64,000 nucleotides of DNA from Ornithodoros turicata (GCF_037126465.1 NC_088201.1:226058016-226122015); one strand, 5' to 3'. Positions 22,395-33,877 are shown, counted from the first letter of the stretch. The notes: generated by a model from the sequence alone, not told the origin. Numbers and translations: made by a program.

Positions 22395-24125
22395 ATACTG
22401 CTCACGGCGCCCTTTCATACCCTTTTTCTGTACCCGATAGGTGTCTGCTGACACACTAGACGAGGGGAAGAGTTACATTCACTTCGCTCTTTGATCAGCC
22501 TTTTAAACAGTGAAAGCGCCTGCACTCTTAAAAATGAACTTCACTGCACGACTTGCTCCTAGCCACCCATTATTTGAAATGTCTTCGATATCGCTCCTGA
22601 TTCGTTCAAAACGTGAGGCGTATGGCTTGTTTGTGACACTTATGATGTTCATAATTGTCACAAAAAAGGCGTACTCCCCCTGTTTTCAACAAATCACGGA
22701 ATATAAGGGTATCATTCGGGATGAGCATATTATGCTTTGAAGTTCATTTCCTTAGTGGCGCCATGCAGGGTCATGCAAAGCCTTTCACATATTTAGGTAC
22801 AGTGAAACCCATGCTTTGACTCTGTGGAGCTTTTTTCTTTTGTTTTTTTATACGATGTACGAGAGTCATTTTAGTGTCCCCTTACCCTTCCTAGTGCAGT
22901 AGCCAACACATCCTTCTTGTGTGCGAGATTCGTACAACGCAGATTTGTACAACGCATGTGCTTAACGTGGTAAGAATACGTGCACGTCTCGAAGCATCGC
23001 TGAAGTAAAAGTGACACCCTGAGAATTGCATCCAATGCAAATAGTGTACTCATACGTTGAAAGAACAAATCACGATTCATACGTACAACATCTACGAGTG
23101 AGGGAGAAGCTAGCATCGTGCCGGGTATTCAGTCAGGTCACCTCTTCACCAATGAGCGAGTTCAGACGACACCCCGCTTTGACTACATCAACTTAGGTGT
23201 AATCACCTCTAGGATATTTCCAATCCCGAGAGTGTCAAAGCCTCCCTTTGGTTTGACTCACTTCTGAAATGAGGCTTCATGTGCCGTTTCTTTTCCCCGC
23301 AGTTCCCTTACCACCGGAACGAAAATGTCTGACCATGTCACCTCTGCCGCGAAGGAAACGGTATGTACATAATACCAATTAGTATTATATATGTGGGAGG
23401 TATACTTGCTATAAGAGACGCAGTGTATCGTGACAAGTATGATTTTTTTCTGGGTGCTAGCAGTGGTGGGGAGTAAACATTGTATCCAGAAGCGAGTGTC
23501 GGCCATATCCGACGCACGTCAAAAGCAACCCATATAGTAGAAATTATCCTACCTTGCGGCATATGCAATGTGTAACCGCGAAAATACGTTGGCACTGGAC
23601 TCTTATGCGTCCAACAATTTAGCTTTTCTTGTGTTTATGCTTGCGCCAAAAAATATGTATTTTAAAATAATATATGTTTTCAGTTAATGCTGACGTTTGT
23701 GTTGTGGAATGTTCCCTTTCGTATCGCTCTGGTTCTTTTGTAGAAAGGCATAGAGCTCTTGCATATGCAAGATGCAATGAGGAATCGGGGGGGGGGGGGA
23801 GGATTCGGAGTTTATTTTTGACACATACGGAATAGATATTTTCGGAGTGTATTGTGTTCCGGGAATTCGGAGTCTTTGGTCGTTTATTTGTTGCAACTAA
23901 TCAAATATTCGGCAATTCGCTCCGAGGTCGGACGGTGTCGGCGCTTCGGAGAAGGGAGCACTGTCGCGGTGTGGACGCGTCTTCTGCTTTTACGCGTTCA
24001 GTGCAGTAGATGGAGCATTGGAGAGAGCCAAAGAGTATCGTAACTTCGCGGTACAAGTGATCTTCTGGTGAATATACTCAAGAATTACGGAAAACAACCG
24101 TCAAGTCCAGTCACTCATATTAGAC
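22395..24125 (-). repeat. 1.5 kb dispersed repeat, copy B (inverted relative to copy A)
   Basis: The reverse complement of this stretch aligns with 1098-2625. Copy B has a G-run at about 23788 and extra sequence around 23580-23760. Conserved ends are CCGTAATTCTTG on one side and CGGGTACAG...GGCGCCGTGAGCAG on the other. No transposase is seen. Confidence 0.65.
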
Positions 24126-24726
24126 CCCCTCGATATGGTGTAGAGTTCCACTCCTACAGTGGAACGCTGTGGTACTGTAAAAAGATAAAGAAGCGAACTC
24201 AAGAGTTAGCTCAGGAACCAGAAAAAGGAACCAGTATTGTGCAGCACAACCTGTGTGAATTGAGTATGCCATCCTAATTTGTTCGGATATATGTTCGGCT
24301 CGTTCCTGTGCATCGTACAGCGCTCAAAGCTCGAAACTTTTTTTGTGTATGCGTGTGTGTAGAAAGTGTAGCCAACTTCATGATAATACAGCAACCTCCA
24401 CCTGCTCTAGGTATTTAAAGAAAAAATCGCAAACAGACATGTACTAAGTGACCCATGAAGGCAAAGGCCACACCGTTGCGTACGCCCTTGAAAGCCCTCT
24501 CCAACGATATATGTTACAGTCACCCATAGTGCAGTGACATTTTGTCCTAATGAGCTGCTGCATCACATGCATCCGACACCCACGGCAGTGGTGTAATATA
24601 TAAGAGTGTGTAACAATGGGGCTCTCAGGTTACACAACCGCCCGGTAAGATACCTCAGGTAAACATGGGAACTCATGTGTCGGTAGGGTTTGACAACCAC
24701 CTGGATGCACATTTAATAGCATTTGT
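24126..24726. other. no gene recognised
   Basis: Short unrelated frames only. TTTAATAGCATTTGTAAGTAG at the right edge marks where similarity to the far end of the palindrome (about 39270) starts. Confidence 0.4.
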
Positions 24727-25399
24727 AAGTAGAATATTATGTTGGGAGGGAGACCGGATGAGAGTACGGTTCCATAGGTGTCCGGTTCGAACCCCAGAGC
24801 GTCTGGGCCACCGTCGCGTATTTTTCCCCGCGCGGCACGTGGGCGGAGGTTTGTCCGCGCGCTTACCGGCGGGGAAGGGCTGCGTGCGCGCTTACCCGCT
24901 CACATTTTTCAGCCTGAGCCGACTTTTTTCGTCATTTTTCAATCTGTGCCGACTTCAATCGCAGTTTTTTTCAGCTACAACAGGTGTGCAGTAGGCTGTT
25001 TACATGCAAAGGATAGCCATACACAAATGTACATGTGAAAATATATTTATTAAAGTCATTAGTGTCAGGTATTATGTTATGCCTCTATGTGAAGGAGAAA
25101 AACCCAGCCAAAAACCTGAAGCAGAAGAAACATTATACTTGTTACAGGTATGATGCAATAGCATTGAAGGGGTATCACACATCATACACAATATTTTTTA
25201 TTAGTGGTAATCATGCGTTTTCAATTAAGCGGAAGGGATAGCACATTTAATCAAAGAAGATATTTTTAATCAATATGATTACAATCAAAATTACAAGTTT
25301 TATTATAGAACGTCTCACATTATTGTATGTGAGCACCATAGTGGAGTTTCAATTACAAAGATCTGATAGATGTATGTAACTTCAAGCACAATAGCTGGG

Positions 25400-25960
25400 T
25401 CGACTTCTCTAGCTATTTTTTATTATCTTTTCAGCGCGCGGTGGGTGGCGCGCAGGTGAGGGCCTGTCTGGGTTCGACTTCTGGGGCCCTGGGCCGCCAG
25501 GGGCCCTGGGCCGACTTCTTTGGCTATTTTTCAGCCTGGGCCGACTTCTATGGCGATTTTTCAGGTGGCGCGTGGGCACTTTACATGCAAGTAGGGGCAT
25601 GCACATTGACAACATTGTGCCGTCTTCTTTAGCGGTTTTTCACCCTGGGCCGACTTGATTCGGAACTTTTTTCAAGTGGTGCGTGAGTGGTTTACATGAA
25701 AGTAGGCGGGGGGGGGCGTGTCCGAGTGCCTACCAGTGAGCCGGAGAGCTGCGCATGTCCTGTATTTTTTCACCTGGGCCGACTTCTTTGGCGATTTTTC
25801 CGCCTGGGCCGACTCCATTCGCAATTTTTCCAGGCGGCGCGTGAGTGGTTTACATGTAACTAGGGACACGCACACTGTCATCCCAGCCAGGCGATGATAC
25901 CGTCACACCGGGCCCACTTCCTTCATCATTTTTTCAGCCTGTGCCGACTTGAATCGCTAA
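25400..25960. repeat. GAAGTCGGCCCAGG minisatellite, left arm
   Basis: Read on the minus strand, units GAAGTCGGCCCAGG(C/T)(T)GAAAAA(T) followed by TCGCCAAAGAAGTCGGCC or TGCGAATGAAGTCGGCC recur. They are separated by CGTGAGTGGTTTACATG-type spacers. The same array appears mirrored at 34860-35400, and single units lie at 24910-24970 and 39065-39120. Confidence 0.8.
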
Positions 25961-26129
25961 GTTTTTCCCGCTACAACAGGGGTGCAGTAGGCGGTTTACA
26001 TGCAAAGGATAGTAAAGCCAAATAGTGGCAGGAATTACGTTGTAACTCTGCATAAAGGCGAAAAACCCAGCCAAACAACATGAAAAGGAAGAAACACAAT
26101 ACACATAATAAAGAGTATGGGAAGTTGAG

Positions 26130-26900
26130 TTGAATTCCAACACGACACAATTAATCAATTTCTTATGATATGAATAGCACACACGAGAAATAATGAAAAA
26201 CACGATCAACTGCTAATAGAGAACCAAAACAATGCACCATCCAACACTTAAACAAGAGGTACACAAAGGATAAATAATTGGAAAACAATCTATCAAAACG
26301 AGAAACATGCACACTCTTAACACTGAATAGCAGACAAACACTCTAAACGGCGCATCTGCCAACGTGTAAACAACAGACCCGTGCAGGAAAATAATATCGG
26401 AACAAACTATCAAACAAGAAACATTACATATTTAATAAATTGAAATGGAAATAATCTATCTTTGGGGAAGCTAAGTTGAGAGAAAAATTCGTCAAAAAAA
26501 GAAATCAGAAGGAATGAAATACATGTAATAGAGAATATGGAAAGCTAAGTTGAATATTCCAACGCGACACAGTTATGCAATTTATTATGACGTGAATAGC
26601 ACACATGCAAGGAAATAATGAGAAACACGATCAACAGCTAATAGAGAGCCAAAACAATGCACAATCCAACACGTAAACAAGAGGTACACAAAGGATAAAT
26701 AATTGAAAAAGAATCTAAAACGAGAAACATGCACGCACTTAACACCGAATAGCAGAGAGACGCTCTAAACGGCGCATTTGCCAACGTGTAAACAATGGAC
26801 ATATGCAGGAAAAAAATGTTGAAAAAAAAACGATCAAACAACACACATTACAAATTTAATAAATTGAAATGGAAGTAATCTATCTTTTGAACTATCATAA
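26130..26900. repeat. tandem duplication of a unit of about 425 bp, left arm
   Basis: CTAATAGAGARCCAAAACAA starts at 26213 and again at 26638. Both are followed by matching sequence through ATTACAWATTTAATAAATTG. The mirror pair lies in the right arm at 33878-34700. Confidence 0.75.
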
Positions 26901-27813
26901 AATCATACTTGCGACCTAACAATATACAATTTGTTCCTACTCAGGCACTATAAACATTACCTTGACAGAAGTATCCATACAGCCAAGCAAGCAAGCTATT
27001 TATGCTACTTGAGCCCGGTGGGGTCACTCTCTCCCTCGATACACCTCAACAGCAAAGAAACCGCACATCCTTTGTCAATCTATGCGGTGGGGAAACCCTC
27101 TCTCTTTTTCACATTTGTTTTCCTCCAAAAGGAAATATTCTTAGGACCGGTGTACAGAGGCGAAATTTCTTATTGATCTACTATCGCAAATACACATTGG
27201 AATTATTCGATTCTCAAGAACACAATAAGAATTCTATCAACAAACAATAGCACGCAAAGAAAGAAAAAATCTAAGAATACACTTTTGTGTCAGTGCAAAC
27301 TGGTTTTAGAGAAACATTATCTAAGCAAACAAGAAATATTATCGGCGCAAACAATACTCAACCAAAACAAGAGACGCTGCATTTAATGTATTTCAGATCT
27401 GACACAAGTATTATGCATACATTATTCTCATTTCCCAAAATATCAATCAAGTGAATATCTGAAGGAAAGATAGAAAGTCAAATTTATTCAATGATAGAAA
27501 CCGTACTCATTCGAAAACGAGAATAAAATTTAATTACATCATTTTATTATAACTTTGAGTAGTAATTTCTACACGCACGCAAAAACACACAAACAAACAA
27601 CTCATCTGAAATGCAAATTCTTGTAAAAGTTTGCTACAGTGAAAATCAACGCACACAACTTAAAAATACTTTCCTAACTAGGAGAATATTTTTATTAATA
27701 TCAATCGAGCGATCATCTGAAGCAAACTAAAAGCAGTAATTAATTTAGGCGAACACTTTCTGAACAAGCAGGGCGATACATCACAGGAACACATCTTTTT
27801 CATTCAGAGCCCA

Positions 27814-28080
27814 CTAACAAAAAAAAAGAAAAAAAAACGGGTCAGAGAGGGAAGCTGAGCTCCCACGCACTTTCGCCAAGGTTACGCCCGCAGGGAGTAG
27901 GGGGATCCCACAATGGTCTTGGTGAAGGTCATAAACTGACTCCAACAACTCAAGCTGGGAATTGAGGGCTCTAGCGCGTTTAAAGCACGGGTTTTTCTTA
28001 CTCATCACATCATTTTGTAAATTGACTTTCATAATTCTCACGACAGGTGGATAATAATAACATTCTAAACACGATAACAT
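27814..28080 (-). CDS. unrecognised ORF F, left-arm copy
   Basis: An 88-codon frame starting MLSCLECYYYPPVVRIMKVN, facing outward from the palindrome centre. The mirror copy (32645-32926 plus) keeps MLSCLECDYYPPVVRIMKVN and the next 40 residues with few changes, then both run into repeat-derived low-complexity Phe. L-S-C-L-E fits the LxCxE pattern, but a five-residue match is weak evidence. No family is recognised. Whether it is translated is unknown. Confidence 0.3.
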   Translation of the reverse strand: MLSCLECYYYPPVVRIMKVNLQNDVMSKKNPCFKRARALNSQLELLESVYDLHQDHCGIPLLPAGVTLAKVRGSSASLSDPFFFLFFC

Positions 28081-28145
28081 AATAAATTTTCAATAAATAA
28101 AATGAGCACAGATATGACTTAATTAAATGTAGAGGCACATTACAA

Positions 28146-28339
28146 AACAGAACAGACATTTGCTATACATTGAAGAGATAGACGGATTTTGTACTCGTTA
28201 CCATAGGTCATGGGAGGACATGATAAAAAGCTGCTTCGAAAAAGAAGAGCTGCAAAATTATTCTATTATCACAGCATTTCAATACGTCCTAGATATGGTG
28301 CAAATTATTGAATTCAAGGTGCAATATCGTGCAATATAA
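28146..28339 (+). CDS. unrecognised ORF B, left-arm copy
   Basis: An open frame from just after TAGAGGCACATTACA reads LYIEEIDGFCTRYHRSWEDM and on to a stop. The right-arm copy (32380-32565 minus) reads LYIEEIDGFCTHYHRSWEDI with a short insertion later. No in-frame ATG is seen near the start, so it may be an exon or may begin elsewhere. No known family. Confidence 0.3.
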
Positions 28340-28675
28340 GGTGCGCAAGGTGCGGAATCTACAATGGTTATAAAAATATTTGCACATCAACAGCGGAAGG
28401 ACCACCGGGACTGATAGTGGAGTTTTTGAGGTTTGCTAACGAATAATTGAAATAGACTAGACAAAATGTAATTGTAATCGTCGCAATGGGCATTGCATTA
28501 ATCAAGAAAGCAATCAGATCAAATTATCATATACAAGCAGTCTATATCGCCCGATTCATTACGGATTTGTTGAAGTTACACCTAACGGTTTAAATGGAAA
28601 GTAGATAAAAATCTTATCACGTGGTATGTTCCACTAGAGCCTCTACACATTTATTTTATTCTACCAGTTCTTGCA

Positions 28676-29068
28676 ATGATGTCGAATGAACAGAAGTTTA
28701 ATATTGTCGTGCAAGGTCTGATGTATCATCACTTATTGAAACTCAACAAACATGTCAATTGTGGTGGACCACCGGACGATTTTCATCTAATACTTTCTTG
28801 TACGCCATTCAAGAATATTCGTACAAATAAAGGAAACATCAATAAGAGACTGTGCAAGTTCATCGCGACAAAGTGCAAGTTGTTGAAGCAGTACAAACAC
28901 GGCGACAACATATCGCCTGCGTTAATCAACACTGGATTCAAGCGCCTAATAATCAGAAGAAACTATTTGATGTCTTCGGAATTCATCAATCAAGACAACA
29001 AACGAAAACTTGGAATCAGTGTTTGGAATAGAACTGTAATTTATGGAAATAAACAAGTGTATAACTGA
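28676..29068 (+). CDS. unrecognised ORF A (130 aa), left-arm copy
   Basis: The frame begins MMSNEQKFNIVVQGLMYHH and is 130 residues long. The right-arm copy (31655-32047 minus) has exactly the same length and differs at 7 residues by direct comparison (M16R, H37D, I48L, R49H, N54T, K111N, R119S). It is Lys/Asn/Ile-rich, basic, with no membrane segment or signal peptide. The open frame survives in both arms although neighbouring frames are broken, which suggests either recent duplication or a real protein. I do not recognise the family. Confidence 0.5.
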   Translation: MMSNEQKFNIVVQGLMYHHLLKLNKHVNCGGPPDDFHLILSCTPFKNIRTNKGNINKRLCKFIATKCKLLKQYKHGDNISPALINTGFKRLIIRRNYLMSSEFINQDNKRKLGISVWNRTVIYGNKQVYN

Positions 29069-29138
29069 AATAATAATTGTAATATTCGTCATCAATATAA
29101 TGTATTCTACACGTCGGAACGCAAACAGCTTATTAGTA

Positions 29139-29303
29139 TGGTTAGATTGAAGATTGCTAAGAAGACGTTTATTCCACACTATGTACAAGGATCCTCGCGT
29201 GGAATCAGCGCTGGCAATCAAAGAGATTTCACACGACCGCACTCTATACAACACCGACATCCGAAGGATAGAATTGTAGAAGAATCGCTAATTGAAATTT
29301 AGA
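29139..29303 (+). CDS. unrecognised ORF D, left-arm copy
   Basis: A 54-codon frame from an ATG (MVRLKIAKKTFIPHYVQGSS) to TAG at the next TTTAGAGGCATGTTACATC motif. The right-arm copy lies within 31423-31680 minus with nearly the same residues. It is basic and small, and its function is unknown. Confidence 0.3.
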
Positions 29304-29370
29304 GGCATGTTACATCAATCTTTGTTTACAAAAGAGGATCACTAATACTTTGCGAAGGCTTATTTTATGA

Positions 29371-29595
29371 ATTAAATTGCACAGTGCATATATTTCTCAG
29401 CTGGTTGGGCAGTTGACAGTATATATTGAAAGGAATCTATTATCAAATGACGCGATGCAAGTGATGGACAAGCAGGACGCGCAGGCAGGGTCTGCAATTC
29501 TAATCATCGTAATACGCGGCACACATTTGCTAAAAGATTTTGGGAGAATCGAATCACACAACTGTCATCAGAAATGTTTAACCACTATATATTGA
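29371..29595 (+). CDS. unrecognised ORF E, left-arm copy
   Basis: The frame reads HSAYISQLVGQLTVYIERNL and continues through DAQAGSAILIIVIRGTHLL. The mirror copy, 31154-31348 minus, is almost identical. There is one hydrophobic stretch (AILIIVI). No family is recognised. Confidence 0.3.
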   Translation: MKLHSAYISQLVGQLTVYIERNLLSNDAMQVMDKQDAQAGSAILIIVIRGTHLLKDFGRIESHNCHQKCLTTIY

Positions 29596-30250
29596 AGATG
29601 AGCACTATGCATAAACACAATGGAAGGTATGTAATTATAATAAGTAAATATTTTTTTTTGCAAACTTAACCAAAGCAGCACACATAACATAGATCCAATT
29701 CACAGAATGTACCCGAGGTTTTCATTAGCCATACTGAAAAACTATGAGTCTATTCATTATGTCATGGCATATGAGGCACTACAAATAGAAAGGGCATACT
29801 TTAATTTTAGAATATTTTAGCTCATAATGAGACAAAACGCAAACTCCACCACCAAAGGTTCTTGTTTAAATCTTCAAAGTCAAAACTGTACACTCTTTCT
29901 TACAATTTTTTAAGATATAGATTAAAAAGATGCCTATACAGTCACACATTGTATACAAGGTATTTGTTTGTACATTAATTGCTAAAATTTATCAGATCAC
30001 ATTCCGGAGCTGTGGAAACTATCACACACCAGTAAGTGTTTAATAAAAATTTGAACGGGTGCCGCAATTTACGAACTGAGTTGTAGAAAGTGTAATTTCA
30101 CAGCTTTAGCTGGCTAACTTTGATACTCGATGGTTTCAAGAATTCTTTCACGATGACAGATATTTTAATCGAACGTATTGATATTTTCTATATACGCTAT
30201 AACATAATGTGAATTCTCCATGTCGCTGATATTAAAAGTTACGAATATAT

Positions 30251-30475
30251 TTCGAACGAAGTTTACTTAAAACTCGAAGAAATGGACACCCGCGTCGTCG
30301 AATCGTTTCAGGCAACACGCCGGACAACGTTTCTCGGACACCGTTCCGAAACCGAACGCGATTTGGCGCCCGACGCGTTAACGCGGCACCGCACGCGAGC
30401 GTGTTGCTTTCTTCTGGAAACGGGTTCGTCGACGCGGTGACCATTTCTTCGAGATTTAAGTAAACTTCGTTCGAA
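30251..30475. repeat. palindrome centre, GC-rich
   Basis: TTCGAACGAAGTTTACTTAA (30251 on) pairs with its complement ending at 30475, so the dyad axis is near 30363. The perfect arms close around an approximately 150 bp GC-rich core (CGCGTCGTCGAATCG..., GACGCGTTAACGCGG) that is itself only partly self-complementary. It contrasts strongly with the AT-rich arms. No gene. Confidence 0.85.
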
Positions 30476-31654
30476 AAATATTCGTAACTTTTAATATCAG
30501 CGACATGGAGAATTCACATTATGTTATAGTGTATATAGAAAATACCAATACATTCGATTAAACTATCTGTCATCGTGAAATAATTCTTAAAACCATCGCG
30601 TATCAAAGTGAGCCAGCTAAAGAATTGAAATTACACTTTCTACAACTCAGTTCGTAAATTGCGGCACCCGTTCAAATTTTTATTAAACACTTACTGGTGT
30701 GTGATAGTCTCCACTGCTCCGGAATGTGATCTGATAAATTTTAGCAATTAATGTACAAACAAATGCCTTGTATACAACGTGTGACTATATAGACAACTTT
30801 TTAATCTATATCTTAAGAAATTGTAAGAATGAGTGTACAGTTTTGACTTTGAAAATTTAAACAAGAACCTTTGGTGGTAGAGTTTGCGTTTTGTCTCATT
30901 ATGAGCTAAAATATTCTAAAATTAAAGTATGTCCTTTCCATTTGTATTCCCTCATATGCCATGACATAATGAATAGACTCATAGCTTTTCAGTATGGCTA
31001 ATGAAAACCTCGGGTAGATTCTGTGAATTGGATCTATGTTATGTGTGCTGCTTTGGTTAAGTTTGCAAAAAAAATATTTACTTATTATAATTACATACCT
31101 TCCATTGTGTTTATGCATAGTGCTCATCTTCATTGTATAGTGGTAAAACATTTCTAATGACAGTTGTGTGATTCGATTCTCCCAAAATCTTTTAGCAAAT
31201 GTGTGCTGCGTATTACGATGATTAGAATTGCAGACCCTGCCTGCGCGTCCTGCTTGTCCATCACTTGCATCGCGTCATTTGATAATAGATTCCTTTCAAT
31301 ATATACTGTCAACTGCCCAACCAGTTGAGAAATATATGCACTGTGCAATTTAATTCATAAAATAAGCCTTCGCAAAGTATTAGTGATCCTCTTTTGTAAA
31401 CAAAGATTGATGTAACATGCCTCTAAATTTCAATTAGCGATTCTTCTACAGTTCTATCCTTCGGATGTCGGTGTTGTATAGAGTGCGGTCGTGTGAAATC
31501 TCTTTGATTGCCAGCGCTGATTCCACGCGAGGATCCTTGTACATAGTGTGGAATAAACGTCTTCTTAGCAATCTTCAATCTAACCATACTAATAAGCTGT
31601 TTGCGTTCCGACGTGTAGAGTACATTATATTTGACGAATATTACAATTATTATT

Positions 31655-32047
31655 TCAGTTATACACTTGTTTATTTCCATAAATTACAGTACTATTCCAA
31701 ACACTGATTCCAAGGTTTCGTTTGTTGTCTTGATTGATGAATTCCGAAGACATCAAATAGTTTCTTCTGATTATCAGGCGCTTGAATCCAGTGTTGATTA
31801 ACGCAGGCGATATGTTGTCGCCGTGTTTGTACTGCTTCAACAACTTGCACTTTGTCGCGATGAACTTGCACAGTCTCTTATTGATGGTTCCTTTGTTTGT
31901 ATGAAGATTCTTGAATGGCGTACAAGAGAGTATTAGATCAAAATCGTCCGGTGGTCCACCACAATTGACATGTTTGTTGAGCTTCAATAAGTGATGATAC
32001 CTCAGACCTTGCACGACAATATTGAACTTTTGTTCATTCGACATCAT
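31655..32047 (-). CDS. unrecognised ORF A (130 aa), right-arm copy
   Basis: The mirror of 28676-29068, same start (MMSNEQKF), same stop (GNKQVYN), 7 of 130 residues different. Upstream lies TAGAGGCTCTAGTGGAACAT and the conserved GAACTGGTAGAATAAA-like segment. Function unknown. Confidence 0.5.
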   Translation of the reverse strand: MMSNEQKFNIVVQGLRYHHLLKLNKHVNCGGPPDDFDLILSCTPFKNLHTNKGTINKRLCKFIATKCKLLKQYKHGDNISPALINTGFKRLIIRRNYLMSSEFINQDNKRNLGISVWNSTVIYGNKQVYN

Positions 32048-32115
32048 TGCAAGATCTGGTAGAATAAAAGAAATGTGTAGAGGCTCTAGTGGAACATATC
32101 ACGTGATAAGATTTT

Positions 32116-32310
32116 TTATGCACTTTCCATTTCAACCATTAGGTGTAATTTCAACAAATCCGTAATGAATCGCGCGATATAGACTGCTTGTTTATGATAA
32201 TTTGATCTGATTGCTTTCTTGATTAATGCAATGCCCATTGCGATGATCACAATTACATTTGGTCTAGTGTATTTCAATTCTTCCTTAGCAAACCTCAAAA
32301 ACTTCACCAT
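32116..32310 (-). CDS. unrecognised ORF C, right arm only
   Basis: A 64-codon frame, VKFLRFAKEELKYTRPNVIV followed by IIAMGIALIKKAI, containing a hydrophobic segment. In the left arm the equivalent (28418-28590) is broken by stops (TTTGCTAACGAATAATTG). It is therefore probably a decayed gene on the left or a chance frame on the right. Confidence 0.25.
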   Translation of the reverse strand: MVKFLRFAKEELKYTRPNVIVIIAMGIALIKKAIRSNYHKQAVYIARFITDLLKLHLMVEMESA

Positions 32311-32379
32311 GAGTCCCAGTGGTCCTTCCGATGTTGACGTGCAAATATCTTTATAACCATTGTAGATTCGGCATAGAAG

Positions 32380-32565
32380 TTATTGCACCTTGAATTCAAT
32401 AATTTGCACCATATCTCCGAATACAACCATGTCTAGGACGTATTGAAATGCTGTGATAATGGAATCATTTCGCAGCTCTTCTTTTTCGAAGCAGCTTTTT
32501 ATGATGTCCTCCCATGACCTATGGTAATGAGTACAAAATCCGTCTATCTCTTCAATGTATAGCAA
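32380..32565 (-). CDS. unrecognised ORF B, right-arm copy
   Basis: The mirror of 28146-28339, reading YIEEIDGFCTHYHRSWED. It has an extra VVFGD-type insertion near its end relative to the left copy. No ATG near the beginning. Confidence 0.3.
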   Translation of the reverse strand: MLYIEEIDGFCTHYHRSWEDIIKSCFEKEELRNDSIITAFQYVLDMVVFGDMVQIIEFKVQ

Positions 32566-32644
32566 ATGTCTGTTCTGTTTTGTAGTGTGCCTCTACACTT
32601 AATTAAGTCATATCGGTGCTCATTTTATTTATTAAAAATTTATT

Positions 32645-32926
32645 ATGTTATCGTGTTTAGAATGTGATTATTATCCACCTGTCGTGAGAATTATGAAAGT
32701 CAATTTACAAAATGATGTGATGAGTAAGAAAAACCCGTGGTTTAAACGCGCTAGAACCCTCAATTCCCAGCTTGAGTTGTTGGAGTCAGTTTATGACTTT
32801 CACCAAGACCATTGTGGGATCCCCCTACTCCCTGCGGGCGTAACCTTGGCGAAAGTGCATGGGAGCTCAGCTTCCCTCTCTGACTCGTTTTTTTTCTTTT
32901 TTTTTTTGTTAGTGGGCTCTGAATGA
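32645..32926 (+). CDS. unrecognised ORF F, right-arm copy
   Basis: The mirror of 27814-28080. MLSCLECDYYPPVVRIMKVN and the following NDVMSKKNPWFKRARTLNSQ are kept, and it then enters a T-run. It faces outward from the centre, opposite to ORFs A-E. Confidence 0.3.
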   Translation: MLSCLECDYYPPVVRIMKVNLQNDVMSKKNPWFKRARTLNSQLELLESVYDFHQDHCGIPLLPAGVTLAKVHGSSASLSDSFFFFFFLLVGSE

Positions 32927-33877
32927 AAAAGATGTGTTCCTGTGATGTATCGCCCTGCTTGTTCAGAAAGTGTTTGCCTAAATTAATTACTGCTTTGAGT
33001 TTGCTGCACATGATCGCTCGATTGATATTAATAAAAAATACTACAAGTTGGGAAAGTAGATGGGTAAAAATCCAGAGTATTTTTAAGCTGTGTGCGTTGA
33101 TTTTCACTGTAGCAAACTTTTACAAGAATTTGCATTTCAGATGAGTTGTTTGTGGCTTCTGCGTGTAGAAATTACTATTGCAAAGTTATCATAAAATGAT
33201 GTAATTAAATTTTATTCTCGTTTTCGATGAGTATTGTTTCTATCATTGAATAAATTTGACTTTCTCTCTTTGCTTCAGATATTCACTCGATTGATATTTT
33301 GTGAGTTGAGAATAATGTATGCATAATAGTTGTGTCAGATCTGAAATACATTAAATGCAGCGGTTCTCGTTTTGGTTGAGTATTGTTTGCGCCGATAATA
33401 TTTCTCGTTTGCTTAGATAATGTTTCTCTAAAACCAATTTGCACTGACATAAAAGTATATTCTTAGATTTTTTCTTTTTTTGCGTGATATTGTTTGTTGA
33501 TAGAGTTCTTATTGTGTTCTTGAGAATCGAATAATTCCAATGTCTATTTGCGATAGTTGATCAATAAGAAATTTCGCCTCTGTACACCGGTCCTAAGAAT
33601 ATTTCCTTTTGGAGGAAAGAATGTGAAAAAGAGAGAGGGTTTCCCCACCCCATAGACTGACAAAGGATGTGCGGTTTCTTTGCTTTTGGGGTGTATAGAG
33701 GGAGCGAGTGACCCCACCAGGCTCAAGTAGCATAAATAGATTGCTTGCTTGGCTGAGTGGATACCTCTGTAAAGGTAATGTTTATAGTGTCTGAGTAGGA
33801 CGAAAATTGTATATTGTTAGGTCGCAAGGATGATTTTATGATAGTTCAAAAGATAGATTATTTCCATTTCAATTTAT

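Larger units (their letters stand above)
24727..30250 (+). repeat. giant palindrome, left arm
   Basis: The arm is an inverted copy of the right arm. Base i pairs with about 60726-i near the centre, drifting by small indels outward. From the outside in it has (1) a GGTTCGAACCCC B-box-like word at 24783, (2) a GC-rich minisatellite built on GAAGTCGGCCCAGG...GAAAAA (reverse here), (3) two tandem copies of a unit of about 420 bp, and (4) an AT-rich inner 3.3 kb with small ORFs. The outer edge is where LCWEGDRMRVRF (24665-24994 frame) matches LCWKRDRMRVRF on the other side. Confidence 0.92.

Noticed and set aside
24665..24994. Conserved protein shared by both outer palindrome ends (RMRVRFHRC...TPERLGHRRVF)
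   Set aside because: It is the translation of the tRNA-like B-box and minisatellite region. Similarity reflects the inverted repeat and not a gene.
27814..28080. LxCxE (Rb-binding) oncoprotein motif in ORF F
   Set aside because: A five-residue pattern in a short unknown ORF is too likely by chance, and no neighbouring zinc motif was found.
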